Source: Climacteris rufus
Lineage: Eukaryota; Chordata; Aves; Passeriformes; Climacteridae
Direction of reading: 5' to 3'
DNA length: 64,000 bases
NCBI GenBank assembly: GCA_013398175.1
Contig: VZRZ01005134.1
Coordinates: 364,400-428,399 of the forward strand
The position numbers and the translations under genes are program-made. The notes below the pieces were generated by a model. It was not told where the DNA came from and searched no databases. It was given only the letters and a program-made list of their open reading frames with translations. Positions 27,551-39,022 of the stretch are shown in pieces (positions within the stretch are counted from its first letter, which is position 1; every line of letters starts with the position of its first letter).

Positions 27551-27690
27551 TATCCTGGAACCACTGAGGTTGGAAAAGACTTCCCAGACCACTGAGTCCA
27601 ACCTGTGGCCAATCCCCACCTTGCCACCCAGACCAGAGCACTGGGCACACATCCAGTTGTTTCTTGGGCTCTTCCAAACATGTGCCCCCA
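27551..27690 (-). mobile_element. CR1 LINE 3' fragment
   Basis: Contains aggttggaaaagacttccca, 'actgagtccaacctgtggcc' and 'gcactgggcacacatccag', the same subfamily type as the element at 13873, reversed CR1 3' end. The octamer tail is degraded. Confidence 0.8.
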
Positions 27691-27894
27691 TCCAAACAAA
27701 GCTGCTCTTTTTTCATAATTCTCCTGTGCTTCAACTCTGATTCTGTGAAGTAGAACATGGTCTGTTGTTGGAACCCTGAATTCTGAGAATTTCACTGTTT
27801 CTGCTTTAACAAGTTATGATCCCCAGAAATACACCTCATTTGATCTTAAACCCTGGAAAAGACTTCCCCTGTAGTGTGATAACTTTGAAATTAA

Positions 27895-28180
27895 NNNNNN
27901 NNNNNNNNNNNNNNNNNNNNNNNNNNNNNNNNNNNNNNNNNNNNNNNNNNNNNNNNNNNNNNNNNNNNNNNNNNNNNNNNNNNNNNNNNNNNNNNNNNNN
28001 NNNNNNNNNNNNNNNNNNNNNNNNNNNNNNNNNNNNNNNNNNNNNNNNNNNNNNNNNNNNNNNNNNNNNNNNNNNNNNNNNNNNNNNNNNNNNNNNNNNN
28101 NNNNNNNNNNNNNNNNNNNNNNNNNNNNNNNNNNNNNNNNNNNNNNNNNNNNNNNNNNNNNNNNNNNNNNNNNNNNNNNN
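27895..28180. other. Assembly gap (286 N)
   Basis: Unresolved bases. The open frame running through it (27816-28217) is an artefact. No exon is expected here, because the flanking exons already join in frame. Confidence 0.99.
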
Positions 28181-28512
28181 AGTATTTCTACTGTGTCTTA
28201 TCTCAAGTGTCTGTTAAAAGAACTCACAAAGAGAAGATGTGCCATGGCAGGGCCGAAAGCTTTGGCCAGAATCACGGCAAGGGTCCACTGAGATCCCTCA
28301 AGATCCAGCAACAACAACTGTAGTTCATTCACCTTGCTCATTCCTGCTCCATCCTCAGTGGATGAAGAAATAAATATCAAATAATAATATTTGACTTTTT
28401 TACTCACATCTCTTCACCAGCTAGAGCTAGTCCTGCTCTTTGCATCTCTCCTGGCAAGGACTGGACACCTGCAACGCCTCTCCTTGGGGAACACTGCTTC
28501 CCAGGTGGAATT

Positions 28513-28600
28513 TATAGAATCACAGAATCTGGGCTGGGACTTTAAATATCATCCAGTTCCTCCCCCTGCCATGGGCAGCCAGATGCCTGGGATGAAAAAC
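28513..28600 (-). mobile_element. CR1 LINE 3' fragment
   Basis: tatagaatcacagaatctgg then ctgggactttaaatatcatc and ccctgccatgggcag follow the reversed CR1 3' end. Truncated after roughly 90 bp. Confidence 0.75.
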
Positions 28601-29587
28601 TTCATGTTGGAAAACTTCCGTCTCAAAATTCAGGTAAGAAAGTAAAAACCAACCAGAAGAAAAAGTCAATGACAAAAAGCAGCAGCTAGTGTAGGGGATA
28701 CTGCAGGGCCTTCCACTTGTATTTGTATACTGGGGTGAATGTTGTATAATCAACCAAATATTACTCTCTAAAACTATGCAGATTATGGAAAAATGCCCAT
28801 GTATGAGTTTCTCAGGCAGCTGCCAGCACTGCAGGCTAATCTCAACCTCCTAGCTCACTTTTTTTTGTCAATCTTGAAAAGAAGTGAGCAATTTTGCCAA
28901 ACTGTGTTATTTTTATGATATATGGACAGACAGTCACTAAGGGATAGGCTAAAAATACCAATTAATTTTCATTCCTGACCCAAGCAAGATTTCCAGCATT
29001 TAAATGTGACTCTAATAGCCTTCAGTGCCACCTGGCATCTAGAACTATTTTTACTGCATAAGCCTCATTTCCATCAGAATGGTGTTCAATATGACCTTTA
29101 TATAATTTTCTGATGTAGTCTATATTTTGCTTGGAATGGATGGAAAAGTAATTAGCAAGCTAGCTTCAGGCACTGGGAAAATAAAATATGCAGTTCAAGA
29201 AGAAAAAGAAAAGGAATTGCTACAAATGCGTAAACGAAGTTCAGCAAGACAGTAAATCTTTGCTACAGACCCTGGAGGAATGGCAAATCCCTTCCCTTAG
29301 AATAATTCTGAAAGATGACTTTCCTCTTGGAAATGTGTGAAATGGAATAGCTTTGCACACCACAGCAAAACCACTGTGGCCCAAGAGTCACCCTGGGAGC
29401 TGCCCCAAAACCACAACTTTGGGTCCTGCTGAAGTCCTTGAGACTGGACCAGATGCACCCTTGATGCTTTAAGGGTGACACAGAAAGTAGTTTAAAAATA
29501 CCTCATGCTTTTCTTTTGAAGGTTTCATTTCAAAGACTTGCAAAAACAAACAAAAAATAATTTTGGTTTGGTTTTTCTTTTCTGATA

Positions 29588-29645
29588 ATCATAGAAATGT
29601 AGAATGGTTTGGGTTGGAAGGGACAAGAAAGATCATCTTGCTCTA
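29588..29645 (-). mobile_element. CR1 LINE 3' scrap
   Basis: atcatagaaatgtagaatgg then tttgggttggaagggac and gatcatct give the reversed CR1 3' end, about 58 bp. Confidence 0.75.
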
Positions 29646-29848
29646 ATAATCATAATAGTAATCATTAAAGAAGAGACAATTCTTTTTTTTTTTTACAATC
29701 AGTATAGGCCACTAGGGTATTATTTTCAAGTAGAACAGAGACTCTTTGTGAATTCCACTTTCAATCCACACCAGTTAAATATTTTAAGGGCAAATATGTG
29801 GTATAGTTGTTACATAAGCATAATTTTCATGTAAATATTAATGTCAGT

Positions 29849-29934
29849 AAGACCTCAAGTGGTTTTAATTTGAGGTCTTGGTGTTGTTCTCTGAGAACCA
29901 ACAACGTGTCCAGCACTTTAACCAAAAGGTTAAA
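29849..29934. repeat. Two neighbouring stem-loops
   Basis: AAGACCTCAA (29849-29858) pairs with TTGAGGTCTT (29870-29879) across an 11-nt loop. TTTAACC (29917-29923) pairs with GGTTAAA (29928-29934) across AAAA. Between them, ttctctgagaa is also self-complementary at its ends. No RNA family was recognised. Confidence 0.7.
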
Positions 29935-30076
29935 AAAAATATGATCTTTGATGAACACTGCAGCACCACATGGCCAAACCATTTTCTGACACAAAGGAAG
30001 GAAGGACGGAAGGAAAGTTAATGAAAAATTTATTACAATATTCATCTGTTCAAGACAAGGCTTATATAATAATTGA

Positions 30077-30305
30077 ATTATAGAATTACAGGCTGCTTTG
30101 GGCTAGAAGGGTTCCTAAAGCCTATCCAGTCCCACCCTTGCCCATCCGTTGTCCCAGGTTGCTCCAAACCCCATCCAGCCTGGCCTTGGACACTTCCAGG
30201 GATGGGGCAGCCACAGCTTCTCTAGGAAACCTGTGCCAGGGCCTCCCCACCCTCACAGGGAAAGATTTCTTCCCAATATCCAATTTAAATCCACCTATTT
30301 TTGAA
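30077..30305 (-). mobile_element. CR1 LINE 3' end
   Basis: Starts aattatagaattacaggctg, then 'gttgctccaaaccccatcca', 'cacttccagggatggggcag', 'tgtgccagggcctccccacc' and 'caatatccaatttaaatcc'. This is a clear reversed CR1 3' UTR. Confidence 0.9.
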
Positions 30306-33300
30306 GCTGTCTACTATAAAATTGTTCTAAACTCTCTAATATAGAGCTATCTAAGATGGGGCCAAATGGAACCTTCCACTCTACATTGTTAGGAAAAATC
30401 AAAACCCTAAAAATCTGATATTCTGAATATCAAAGTAATATTAAACTGGTAGGGGGGAAACCCTGGGATTTTAATCATATTATGTCTAGTGTATTAGATC
30501 TATGTAAAATGATAATCCAGTGTGCAAGGAAATTTAGAGCAAGAAAAAGCCACCTCTTTTACAACATTTTTATAATACCAATTCTGTTCTGTTGGTTGAG
30601 GCTTTTTTAAACTCTACATGTCCCACGAGCAATTTTATTTCTGAGGAACCAATAATTCCACCAGAAATACTCTCATAAGAATCATCAGAGCTATGCTGAG
30701 CAGGTCACCTTTGAAACATCTATGGACCAAAATAATTTATAACTACATTTAATTTTTATTTTCTTTTAAAGACTTCTTAAACACAAGAAATCCAGGCAAG
30801 AAACAAAGAAGCAGAAAAATCTGGAGTTTTCTTAAAAGAAACAAATCCACCCACATAACTTTTAAGCAATTTAAATTCCAGGTGTTTCTTAATACCCTGC
30901 TCCTAGAGCAAGGATCATGGGAAACTCTTAATATTTTTAGATGTTTATTTTGATAATTCTAAGTGTTATGTCTAGTACAACTTTCATCCTGGAACCTATG
31001 CTGTTGTAGTTTTTTTTATGAAAGGCCTTTAATTTCCTCTTCTGAAATAAACTTCATTCTATAGATTTTTCTAGCAGAACCTCTCTCATTTCATGTGGCA
31101 TTTTGAACTTTTCTTGTTTGTCAAAAGCAATTTTCCCCCCATATTATGTACGTATTTAGGAAAAACATGCTGAAATAACTTTAACATAAGTTGAAATTCT
31201 AAGTACAAAGGGAACAGATTAAATACCACACGGAATTGTAGAAGAGTAATATTATTTTCCAAGGGAATAAATATACTGCTTGTGGTAGCTGCACACAAAT
31301 ATTCAATGCAGCTGCCCACACATGTACATACTGTGCCACAAGGTTGTTGAAGGAATTATTTTTTACTAATGTCTCTGAAGAAGAAGTTTCTGTCTATATT
31401 GAATCTTTAATCTCTACAAAACCCAAATTTAATTAAAACATTAGTAAACACACAATGTAAAAGAGCTTTTATTCCCACGAAATTCTAAATGCATTTGCAT
31501 ATTGTGTATGGATGGAATGTGAAGACAAAAATGCCAGTTACCCAAAGAAGTAGGTTTAAAAAAAATAATAATAAATTAATGGCAGAGGCAAGGAATAGCT
31601 CCAGTTCAGTGATGATCTCTAAGGACATGTATTTATTACTTCAGTCAAAATCACTGTGTAGAGACAAGTGAAGAAATCGCTGTAGGTTATGCTGGGCTCT
31701 GTCCCATCATGTCTAGGAAGAATTACCCTTTAATAACCATAGAAATGACTCCAGACTCCTTGAGGAGACATGGGGGGAATCCATAAAACCACAGGGACAC
31801 ACTTTTGGGGCACAAAGCTTCAAACAGCAGAACTTCCAACAGGAGCTGTTCCATTAGGCTTAAAAACAGTTGTCAACAAAGCTGTTGTCTACACTCCCCT
31901 CAGCTCAATAAACAGCTTTCAAAGACTCATGTCACACATGGATAGGAGACAAACACATGGAAATGAGAGAATTGTCCTGAGATTTCCCTAGTTTGGATGC
32001 TTGAGCTTCTGGGAAAACTATTTAATTGATCTAAAACTCAAAATGAAAGAAGACAGGTACAGAGGTGACTCACAAGAGAGTCTGGATGTCCACAACAACA
32101 TAAAATGATAGGTATTTAAATGGAATGAAAAAGAGATCTAGAATAATGCTTATCCAGAAGTAGTGTTAAGGAGAACTTTGTTGAAACTGTGAGAATCATT
32201 TGAAAAACTCCCTGGTTTATCTTTGGTTATAAAGCAACCCTGATGAAACACAATGGGTTATAATTACAGTTAATCAGACTGAAGCAATCTGAAACTGAAG
32301 GAACTCATGTTCTATATTCTTATTCATGTTCTTATAGTTCATATTCATGAAATATAATTTCTATAGAGAGATAACTACAAGGCATTTATTATTACAGGAT
32401 TATTAATTTTCAACCTAGTGGTTACAACACTCAGAGTAAACTTTTAGTAACTTCACTTCTACAAGATTCCTCCTCAGAAGGCCTTATCAGAGCAGCTAGA
32501 CACCATCCCAACAAGCAGAGTATGAGAAAAAAGTCTTTTATCCCCTTGATTAAATAGGAAAAAGATTGTAGTTTTGGTCCTGATCACAGGTCAATTAAAA
32601 GTTCATAATATCGATAAAAAGTTGAAATAATGTTTATAGTCTTCATAAAATCATTAGCAGCAATGTATCCTACCTCGTGTTCTTTCATAAGTGAAAGGCA
32701 TTGCTTGGAAAAACACTCTGTGTATGAATAATACTTAGATAAATTTCATGAACTGGAGAAAACTTGTTGCTCTTTCTTGTGGAAAAGAGCAAAACCTGGT
32801 GTTTGATGAAACTGCCTCTATCGGGCACATCCCACTGAAATTACTCTGAAAAGCTCTAGGTGAGTGCATGAGGTTTTGAATGCAGTTTCTATTGATTTTT
32901 CTGCACCCCTGCAACTTCCAAACTGCATGACTGCATTCCTGCTCTGAGGGAGGGGAATCTGCTTTAAGCAGAACCTACAGTTTTGTAAATGTCAATACAA
33001 TCTGAGAAATAAGTTGTACTAATACAGTCCTGTAAGAATGCACTAATCTGTTACTTTCAAAACAGCAATATCTGGTCATATCTCACAGCAAAATCAATAG
33101 AAACTATAAATTATGGAGCATCTGAAGAGCTAGTGTTGCTTCTAAAATTTTAAGATAGAAATTAATGTTAGGTTTCATTTTATTCATAGATTTTTCTCCT
33201 AGAATAAATCATATCTGTTGTGGAGCCCACGTGGCTGTGTTATAAATTCCACTTCCCTCCACTTCCCCATTTTCAGCTGATCTATCTGGTTAGCTTGGCC

Positions 33301-34831
33301 AGCTCACAGCTAAGGGCTTCCACAGAAACAGCAGTGGTGTTCTGCATGCAAAAGAGGGAGGCCAGGTCTCCACAAGTCCCAACAGAAATGATGGTTTCAC
33401 AACACACAACTGTTGCATCTCTATCTCTAACAAATATGTGTATTTAAACCAGTTCCACCAAGGTAAACAGGCTGGGTTTTCCGTGCTTTCCTCTGTAAAA
33501 AAATCTCATTTTGGGACTAACAATTCTTTTGAATGCCTGCAGTGGATTTCTACTAAGATGCCTTCAACAAAAATTTCAAGACTGATAGATCTCTCGAGAA
33601 ATGGATAGTTGAAAGTTGATGCTTAGTAATTGTAATTGTAGTGCAAGGGGGTGTGTTAGGAGTCTACAGTCCTTCCCCAAATTCCTCTTTTCTCTGTTTT
33701 GCACTGTTATTTCTCATCTCAGTCCTGCCTCCTGCTCATTCCACTGCTACATCCATGTTTAGAGCTCCCTTTTCCTTCTTTCTGTATTCAGTGCTAGTCT
33801 TAGCTATTCTCCCTCTCTCATATTCTGCTCTTGGCTTTGTTCTCCATCCTTTCATTTATTATTCTCTGCCGTACCCTAATTACTTATATTGGTCCCAAGT
33901 TGTAGGTTAGCGCTGTAAACAGTGTTCAATCCTTCCTTGCCATCTTCCTCTCTTCATTCACTTTCCTTACCTTTTCTCTTTCGCTCCTCTTGAGACCTTT
34001 CCTTCTTTTAACAAGCCACTATAAAGTGATTCCCCATTTATTTGATGTTTTAGCTCACTGGGTTTGTACAACTCGGTGCCATTTCGAATATGTTAGGCTG
34101 TTCAGTGGCATTCTTATCTGGAACATTGTCTTCCTTTTTCTTTAAGTACTCCCCAGCTAATGGATTGCCAATTAATTAGAAATAGTTAATCTTCACAATA
34201 AAATAAACACTGTGCGCTGGTGTCTCTCTGGGAGCTCCTAAACTAATTTTTATGACTGTGATGGTAACCATTCTCACTGCTTGGCAGCTTGTCAATGGAA
34301 ATAAAAGTTCGCTGAGCAGATATCCAAGCCATCATTTGGAGAATGTTTTCTTTGAGCAGGATGCTTCTGCATCTGCTGTCTTTCCCCTCCTTCACTGCTT
34401 GTGCCCAGGCTCCACTGCCTGTCAGTTTTGGGGCATCATGCAGATGACTGAGTTTCACCAGAGAAAAACCCAGCATTAGGAACAATGAAGATGAAAAGCA
34501 CTGGGTTGTTTTTTAACTCCTGATTGCTTTCGACCCATTTTGTTATCTGAAACCTGATGTGCCAGCTTAACCATGGAAGAAACACAAAAGGAAGGAACAT
34601 GCCACTGAGGTTTTCAAATACTACTTGAGGAGTATATTTCCTACTGACTTGAAATTGAGGGGAAAGAAGACAAAAAAGAAGGGGGAACAGACAGAAGAGG
34701 ATACAACCCAACTGTGATATATCTATCTATAATATTATGCACAAAACAAACCTGGTTAAAACAATTTTTTTTTAAAGGTAGCTCTCAAGAAATGGTTACC
34801 ACGTTGCAGATGTAACATAAATTATTCATAC

Positions 34832-34861
34832 CTGCCGAAGTTGGTTCCTCTTCAATGGAGG
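34832..34861 (-). CDS. EDIL3: EDIL3 30-nt cassette microexon (acidic linker between EGF1 and EGF2)
   Basis: This 30-nt exon is too short for ORF scanning. On the minus strand it lies between the acceptor tttgcacag and the donor gtatga. It consists of 2 nt, nine codons and 1 nt. With the G from the EGF1 exon and the GA from the EGF2 exon it reads A-S-I-E-E-E-P-T-S-A-G. This is almost identical to the acidic linker of mammalian EDIL3 as I recall it (third residue Asp there, Ile here). It is a phase 1-1 exon, so skipping it keeps frame: EGF1 then joins EGF2 through a Gly codon. Human EDIL3 is known to have an isoform without this ten-residue linker. Upstream on the transcribed strand is a very long polypyrimidine tract (34952-34879) and a UGCAUG motif (34974-34969), both usual for regulated exons. 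Regulation itself is inference. Confidence 0.91.
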
Positions 34862-34878
34862 CTGTGCAAAAAGGCATC

Positions 34879-34952
34879 AGGGGAGGGGGGGAGGCAGGGA
34901 CAGAGAATGGGAAGAGGAAGGAAGGAAAAGAGAGAGAGAAAAAGAGAAAAAA
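34879..34952 (-). promoter_or_regulatory. EDIL3: Extended polypyrimidine tract before the EDIL3 microexon
   Basis: Read on the minus strand, this is 74 nt of C/T with only three interruptions (34895, 34901, 34908) and an unbroken 44-nt pyrimidine run (34952-34909). It lies 17 nt upstream of the 30-nt exon and contains CUCUCU-type sites of the kind bound by PTB proteins. A role in splicing of the microexon is inferred from position. Confidence 0.7.
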
Positions 34953-34968
34953 TACAAATGAAGAAAGC

Positions 34969-34974
34969 CATGCA
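34969..34974 (-). promoter_or_regulatory. EDIL3: UGCAUG (RBFOX-type) motif upstream of the microexon
   Basis: The minus strand reads tgcatg here, about 108 nt upstream of the microexon. A second tgcatg is at 34442-34437, about 390 nt downstream. RBFOX sites upstream often favour skipping and downstream sites favour inclusion. Six-base motifs are common by chance, so this is a weak call. Confidence 0.35.
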
Positions 34975-36185
34975 ATACTAATGGTTGTATTATTTACATG
35001 TTGTTAATATAAAAGCAATGAGATATCATGAAAAACATTTTCTCCTCATTCTCCACCCATCCTGTTCCCTTCAGTTTCTTCCCAGCCTGGTGGGAATTGC
35101 TGATTCTGAAACTGAGTGGCTAGGGAGCAGAAGTGACAGTTTTGGGGTGGGGTGTGTATGTGAGTGTGTCTGTCAGGGACACAGTTACCCCCCAGGCTCT
35201 CCAGTCCAGCTGTTTATTGTCCAGAAAAAGCAATAAAAATCCCTGTCTTCACCTTTCCCTTTTGTTGACAGAGAACCATTAAATTGCCTTCAATTACCAT
35301 CAGAAAGCACTGATGGCTCTGGACTATCTATTACCCTCACATTCAAAAGAAGGAAACAGACATAACCACAGCAAAAGTGCATTTTAAAAGTACATCAGTG
35401 ACCCAGTTCTTTCTCTTCTTTTAGTCAGTGTGTTTTATATACACATGCATCACAAAAACAGTCTCTTCACAGTCCTGCAAAGTTTTCTATGGCAGCACAA
35501 GCTGCATTCAAGTGTCTCTCACTTGGATGCTGTAAAAGAACCTAGAAGTGAGAGAACTCTCCATAAATGTGACAGAGAGGCTCCCCTGACGTATTAAACA
35601 CATGTATCCATACTTTTGCTTTTTCTCTTTTAGGCACTACCTTCTACTGGTTGAAATGGAAGCTCCTTCTGTTTGATTTCTTGCAGAGTCAGTTCAAGCA
35701 ATGCTGCTACAGCCATGGCAAAGACTGATCCAGCCTGACAGCCACAGAGCTTGTACAGGGCATGGGTAAAGATTTCAAACGCTTTTTCAGAGACCAGCAC
35801 CACATTTGCTAAATGGACTTTTTTTTCCTTTACTAACACCCCATGTTTTGTGCAGGGAGAAATGAGAGGAGCAGGGTGACCTTCCCCCTTTCTATGAAAA
35901 TTTGTCCACAGACACCAACTGCATTTGAGGTCGAACACAAAACTTGGTCAATTCAGTGCAATATTCTATATGTATGTGACAACCAACGCTGAACACATCA
36001 CTTATTCCTAATTGAGGAGTAGCACAATGTCCTTTGGGGACTGTCAAAGTTAATCGAGAGGAAATAATGAATGACTGACTGAAGCACCAGCCAACCTTCT
36101 TGTCTCTAAGTACAGTCAACAGATGTCAACAGGTGATCCTTTATTTTTAAAGTCTGGTGTTCAGATAAACCCTGAGGAAGGCTAT

Positions 36186-36240
36186 ACAACAACAACAAAC
36201 ACCAACAACAACAACAACAAACACCAAGAACAACAGCAAC
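36186..36240 (+). repeat. (CAA)n imperfect microsatellite
   Basis: Repeated caa/aac triplets with acc and aag interruptions. Confidence 0.9.
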
Positions 36241-36556
36241 ACATTATGTCATACATAATTTAAAATGGCCTAAATGGGATACTTAGCTGAAGCTTTGTCT
36301 TTTGTAACTCCTTATCTAATGTTTGAAAATGTATTTTTAGACTAGATTAATCCACTATGCAGTGTATATATGCAAAACCACATCAGGCTTTTAACATCTT
36401 CTTTTACTGTGTAACTACTAAATTTAAGTAAAATGTGTTGGAAGTAGTAGAGGATTTCAAGACAATGAAAGAAAGGAAAATATAATCCCTCTGTTTTAAA
36501 CCTGAATTTATCAGCTAAATCATTAATTTAACAGCATGACAGCTGATTACGAACAC

Positions 36557-36650
36557 CCAAAAACCCAGAAAACCGCAACCAACCAACCCACAAAACCCAA
36601 AACAATCCCCCACCAGCAAGCCACACAACACCACCACCACCACCCAAAAC
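36557..36650 (+). repeat. A/C-rich low-complexity tract
   Basis: Mostly A and C, with ccaaccaaccc and accaccaccaccaccc sub-repeats. Confidence 0.85.
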
Positions 36651-38937
36651 CTGATTATTTAGAGCATTTAAACCTAGAACAGAATCTGAAGTAAATAAAC
36701 GAACTACAAATTAAGTCAACAAAGGTGGCTGAAATTTCTCAAGGTGCCAGTGGAAGAGAGGACCACACAAACAGAACAGAACACAAAAGCTGAAAGTTGA
36801 AATTTTACAAATGCCCCGAAACTATTTGAGCTTCAAGCTGTACTGCTGCTTGAACAAAAAATAATTCAAAGTACTGGAGACAGTGCTTTAAAACTGTTTA
36901 AACAAAACTGTCCAATTATACAAAGAATATTTATTCCAGTAACCATTTCCTTCAGACTGTTATTTGAATAATATTCTGAGACTTAATTATTGGGATGAAT
37001 AGCAGCATTAACAATTCAAAGCTGGATGCTGTTATTACTGTAATGGTTGTTTCAGAGGGACCACTCTGCACTTAGGTACACATCTAAATAAAATAGGATA
37101 GCTGAGTCTCAGCTGAATAAATCACTCAGATGCCAAGAAGCTATGCCAATAATGTTACTTTTCTGTTTATTTAATTAATTTTGGCCATTTAATTCCTCGT
37201 TTAAATAAATTCCTCTTTCAGGAATACACCGTAACCTTTTCTTGTCTGAGTTGGAGTTAGTGAGAACTGCTTTTGCAAAAAGACCTACTTCTACTTGTCA
37301 GTACTGTATTCTAGACAGAATTTAAAGATAAATATTAAAACTAAACAGGAAAACGCAGTCATGAACTTGTTCACACTTCATACAAAATTTCTACCAAAAA
37401 ACCAAATGAACTTAATCTCTTGCTTTATGTGACAGGATATTTTTACCTCCCTTAAATTAGTAAACCATGTTTAAAAAGCCAGTCTTCAGTAAGATGTTAA
37501 ATACTCAAAGAATGCATCTATTTTTGCTTTATCATACCAGATCAAACGTAACATCAGCACCCTGCTTTCCACTTCTTAAGGAAATGCACTAAATTACCAC
37601 ACTAAAAATTCCCTACACACCACCACCTATTTTTTTTTCCATTTTCCATCAGCAATGATTTAAAGCATTTAGTTATTTTAAAGAGCTATTTATATAGTGA
37701 CTCATCCCCAGGGTAATTATCTGTAATTTACTCTTTACTTATTTCAGAGGAGTGGAGAGGCAGAAAGATGGAACTGCCTTGTTCAACTGGGCTGGCACAA
37801 GCTGGTGATTCACTACGGTGGGTGGTGGGTCCCCATCAGCCTGGCATTCTCTTCTGACTCCAGAGAGGTAAGATTCACACAGAGGAGCCAGGAATTTAAC
37901 AAAAAAAAAGAGCCCCTAAAAAAGTCACAGACATATCCAAGTCATGGTCTGATAACAGCACCGCATGACCTTAAACTGTAAATTACTCTGCAGCTTTAAA
38001 GCATTTTCAGCAACACATTTCTTCCCTTTTTAATGCATCATTGACAAAATATAAAAAGATGTATGGCAGCAGAAATGTTAGATTTGATCTTCTTCAGGAA
38101 AACCTGATGTTCACCTGGGAAAACTTAAACTCGTTTTCCTCAGAGGTGAATAACAGTGCCTGACATTAGTGGGAATAAAATCCCAGGGAGACACGGGCGG
38201 GTTTGGAAAGCCGGTACCAGGATACTTGTCACCCAAAATTAGCTCAGGAGAGATAATGCAGGAAGGCAACGCTTGGGTAGAATCTGAAAGCTGTGCCAGA
38301 CTCCTGAGTACTAATGTTACAGTGGTAGAAGACTTGACAGGTCTGGGAAAAATCTGGAATTTGAAGCACAAATATCTTGAGTAAGGCAGATTCACTGTAA
38401 CAGCCTGCTGTACTACATTACATTTTGTGACACATTGCATTAGTTTTGCATTCTACTAAAGCTTGTGTTAATTTTATATTAATGTGAAATAGGTTTTTTT
38501 AACATTCAAATAAAATGCAAGACATAAAATGCACGACGTAGATATAAATAACAAAAGTACATATATATGTTGTTATCCCTGTGGAAAATCTGTGCAAGGG
38601 GTCTACAGAATTACCCAAATGAACAGTAAGACCCAAGAGCAAATAACATTTTTCTGAGCACGACATCAAAAATAAATTACATGCTGCTCAGCATCAGTCT
38701 CAGGGTCTCAGAGGACCTGCATGCAAGGAAGACTGACTGGCTTCCCAAAATCTCAGCACTAGTCATTAAGAATGTGATTTTAATGTTACAGATGTTTCAC
38801 TGATAATATGTGCTTAAGAAGCCTGTCTCTTCCCTCACTCCCCATTTGACAGACTTCAGCATTCACAGTCCCTTGGAACAGCATTTTCCTCCTTACAGCT
38901 TCAGCTGGCCAAGTTCTTTTTGCAGTTATTCCCGAGG

Positions 38938-39022
38938 AAAAAAAAAAAACAACTGAAAAAACACACAAAACTCCCAAATAGAGAAAAAAGGCACAACAGA
39001 AAGAAACAAACAAAAACAAAAC
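38938..39022 (+). repeat. A-rich low-complexity tract
   Basis: Poly-A start followed by A runs broken by C, G and a few T. Confidence 0.85.

Larger units (their letters stand above)
12818..34831 (-). other. EDIL3: EDIL3 intron 3 (22.0 kb, includes an assembly gap)
   Basis: This intron lies between the microexon and the EGF2/RGD exon. It starts with gtatga at 34831 and ends with the AG at 12819-12818. CR1 pieces sit near 14.2, 27.6, 28.5, 29.6 and 30.2 kb, and a T-free A-rich tract at 22.8 kb. Its true length is uncertain because of the N gap at 27895-28180. No other exon or RNA gene was seen; the stretches between listed repeats show no recognisable feature. Confidence 0.88.

Noticed and set aside
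27816..28217. Open frame of 133 codons with a run of X
   Set aside because: It passes through the 286-N assembly gap and has no meaning.
35630..35938. 102-codon open frame on the minus strand about 0.8 kb upstream of the microexon
   Set aside because: It is on the gene's strand and has a compact middle (VVLVSEKAFEIF) but matches nothing I know, has no proper acceptor and donor pair with phase 1, and would disrupt the EGF1-EGF2 linkage.
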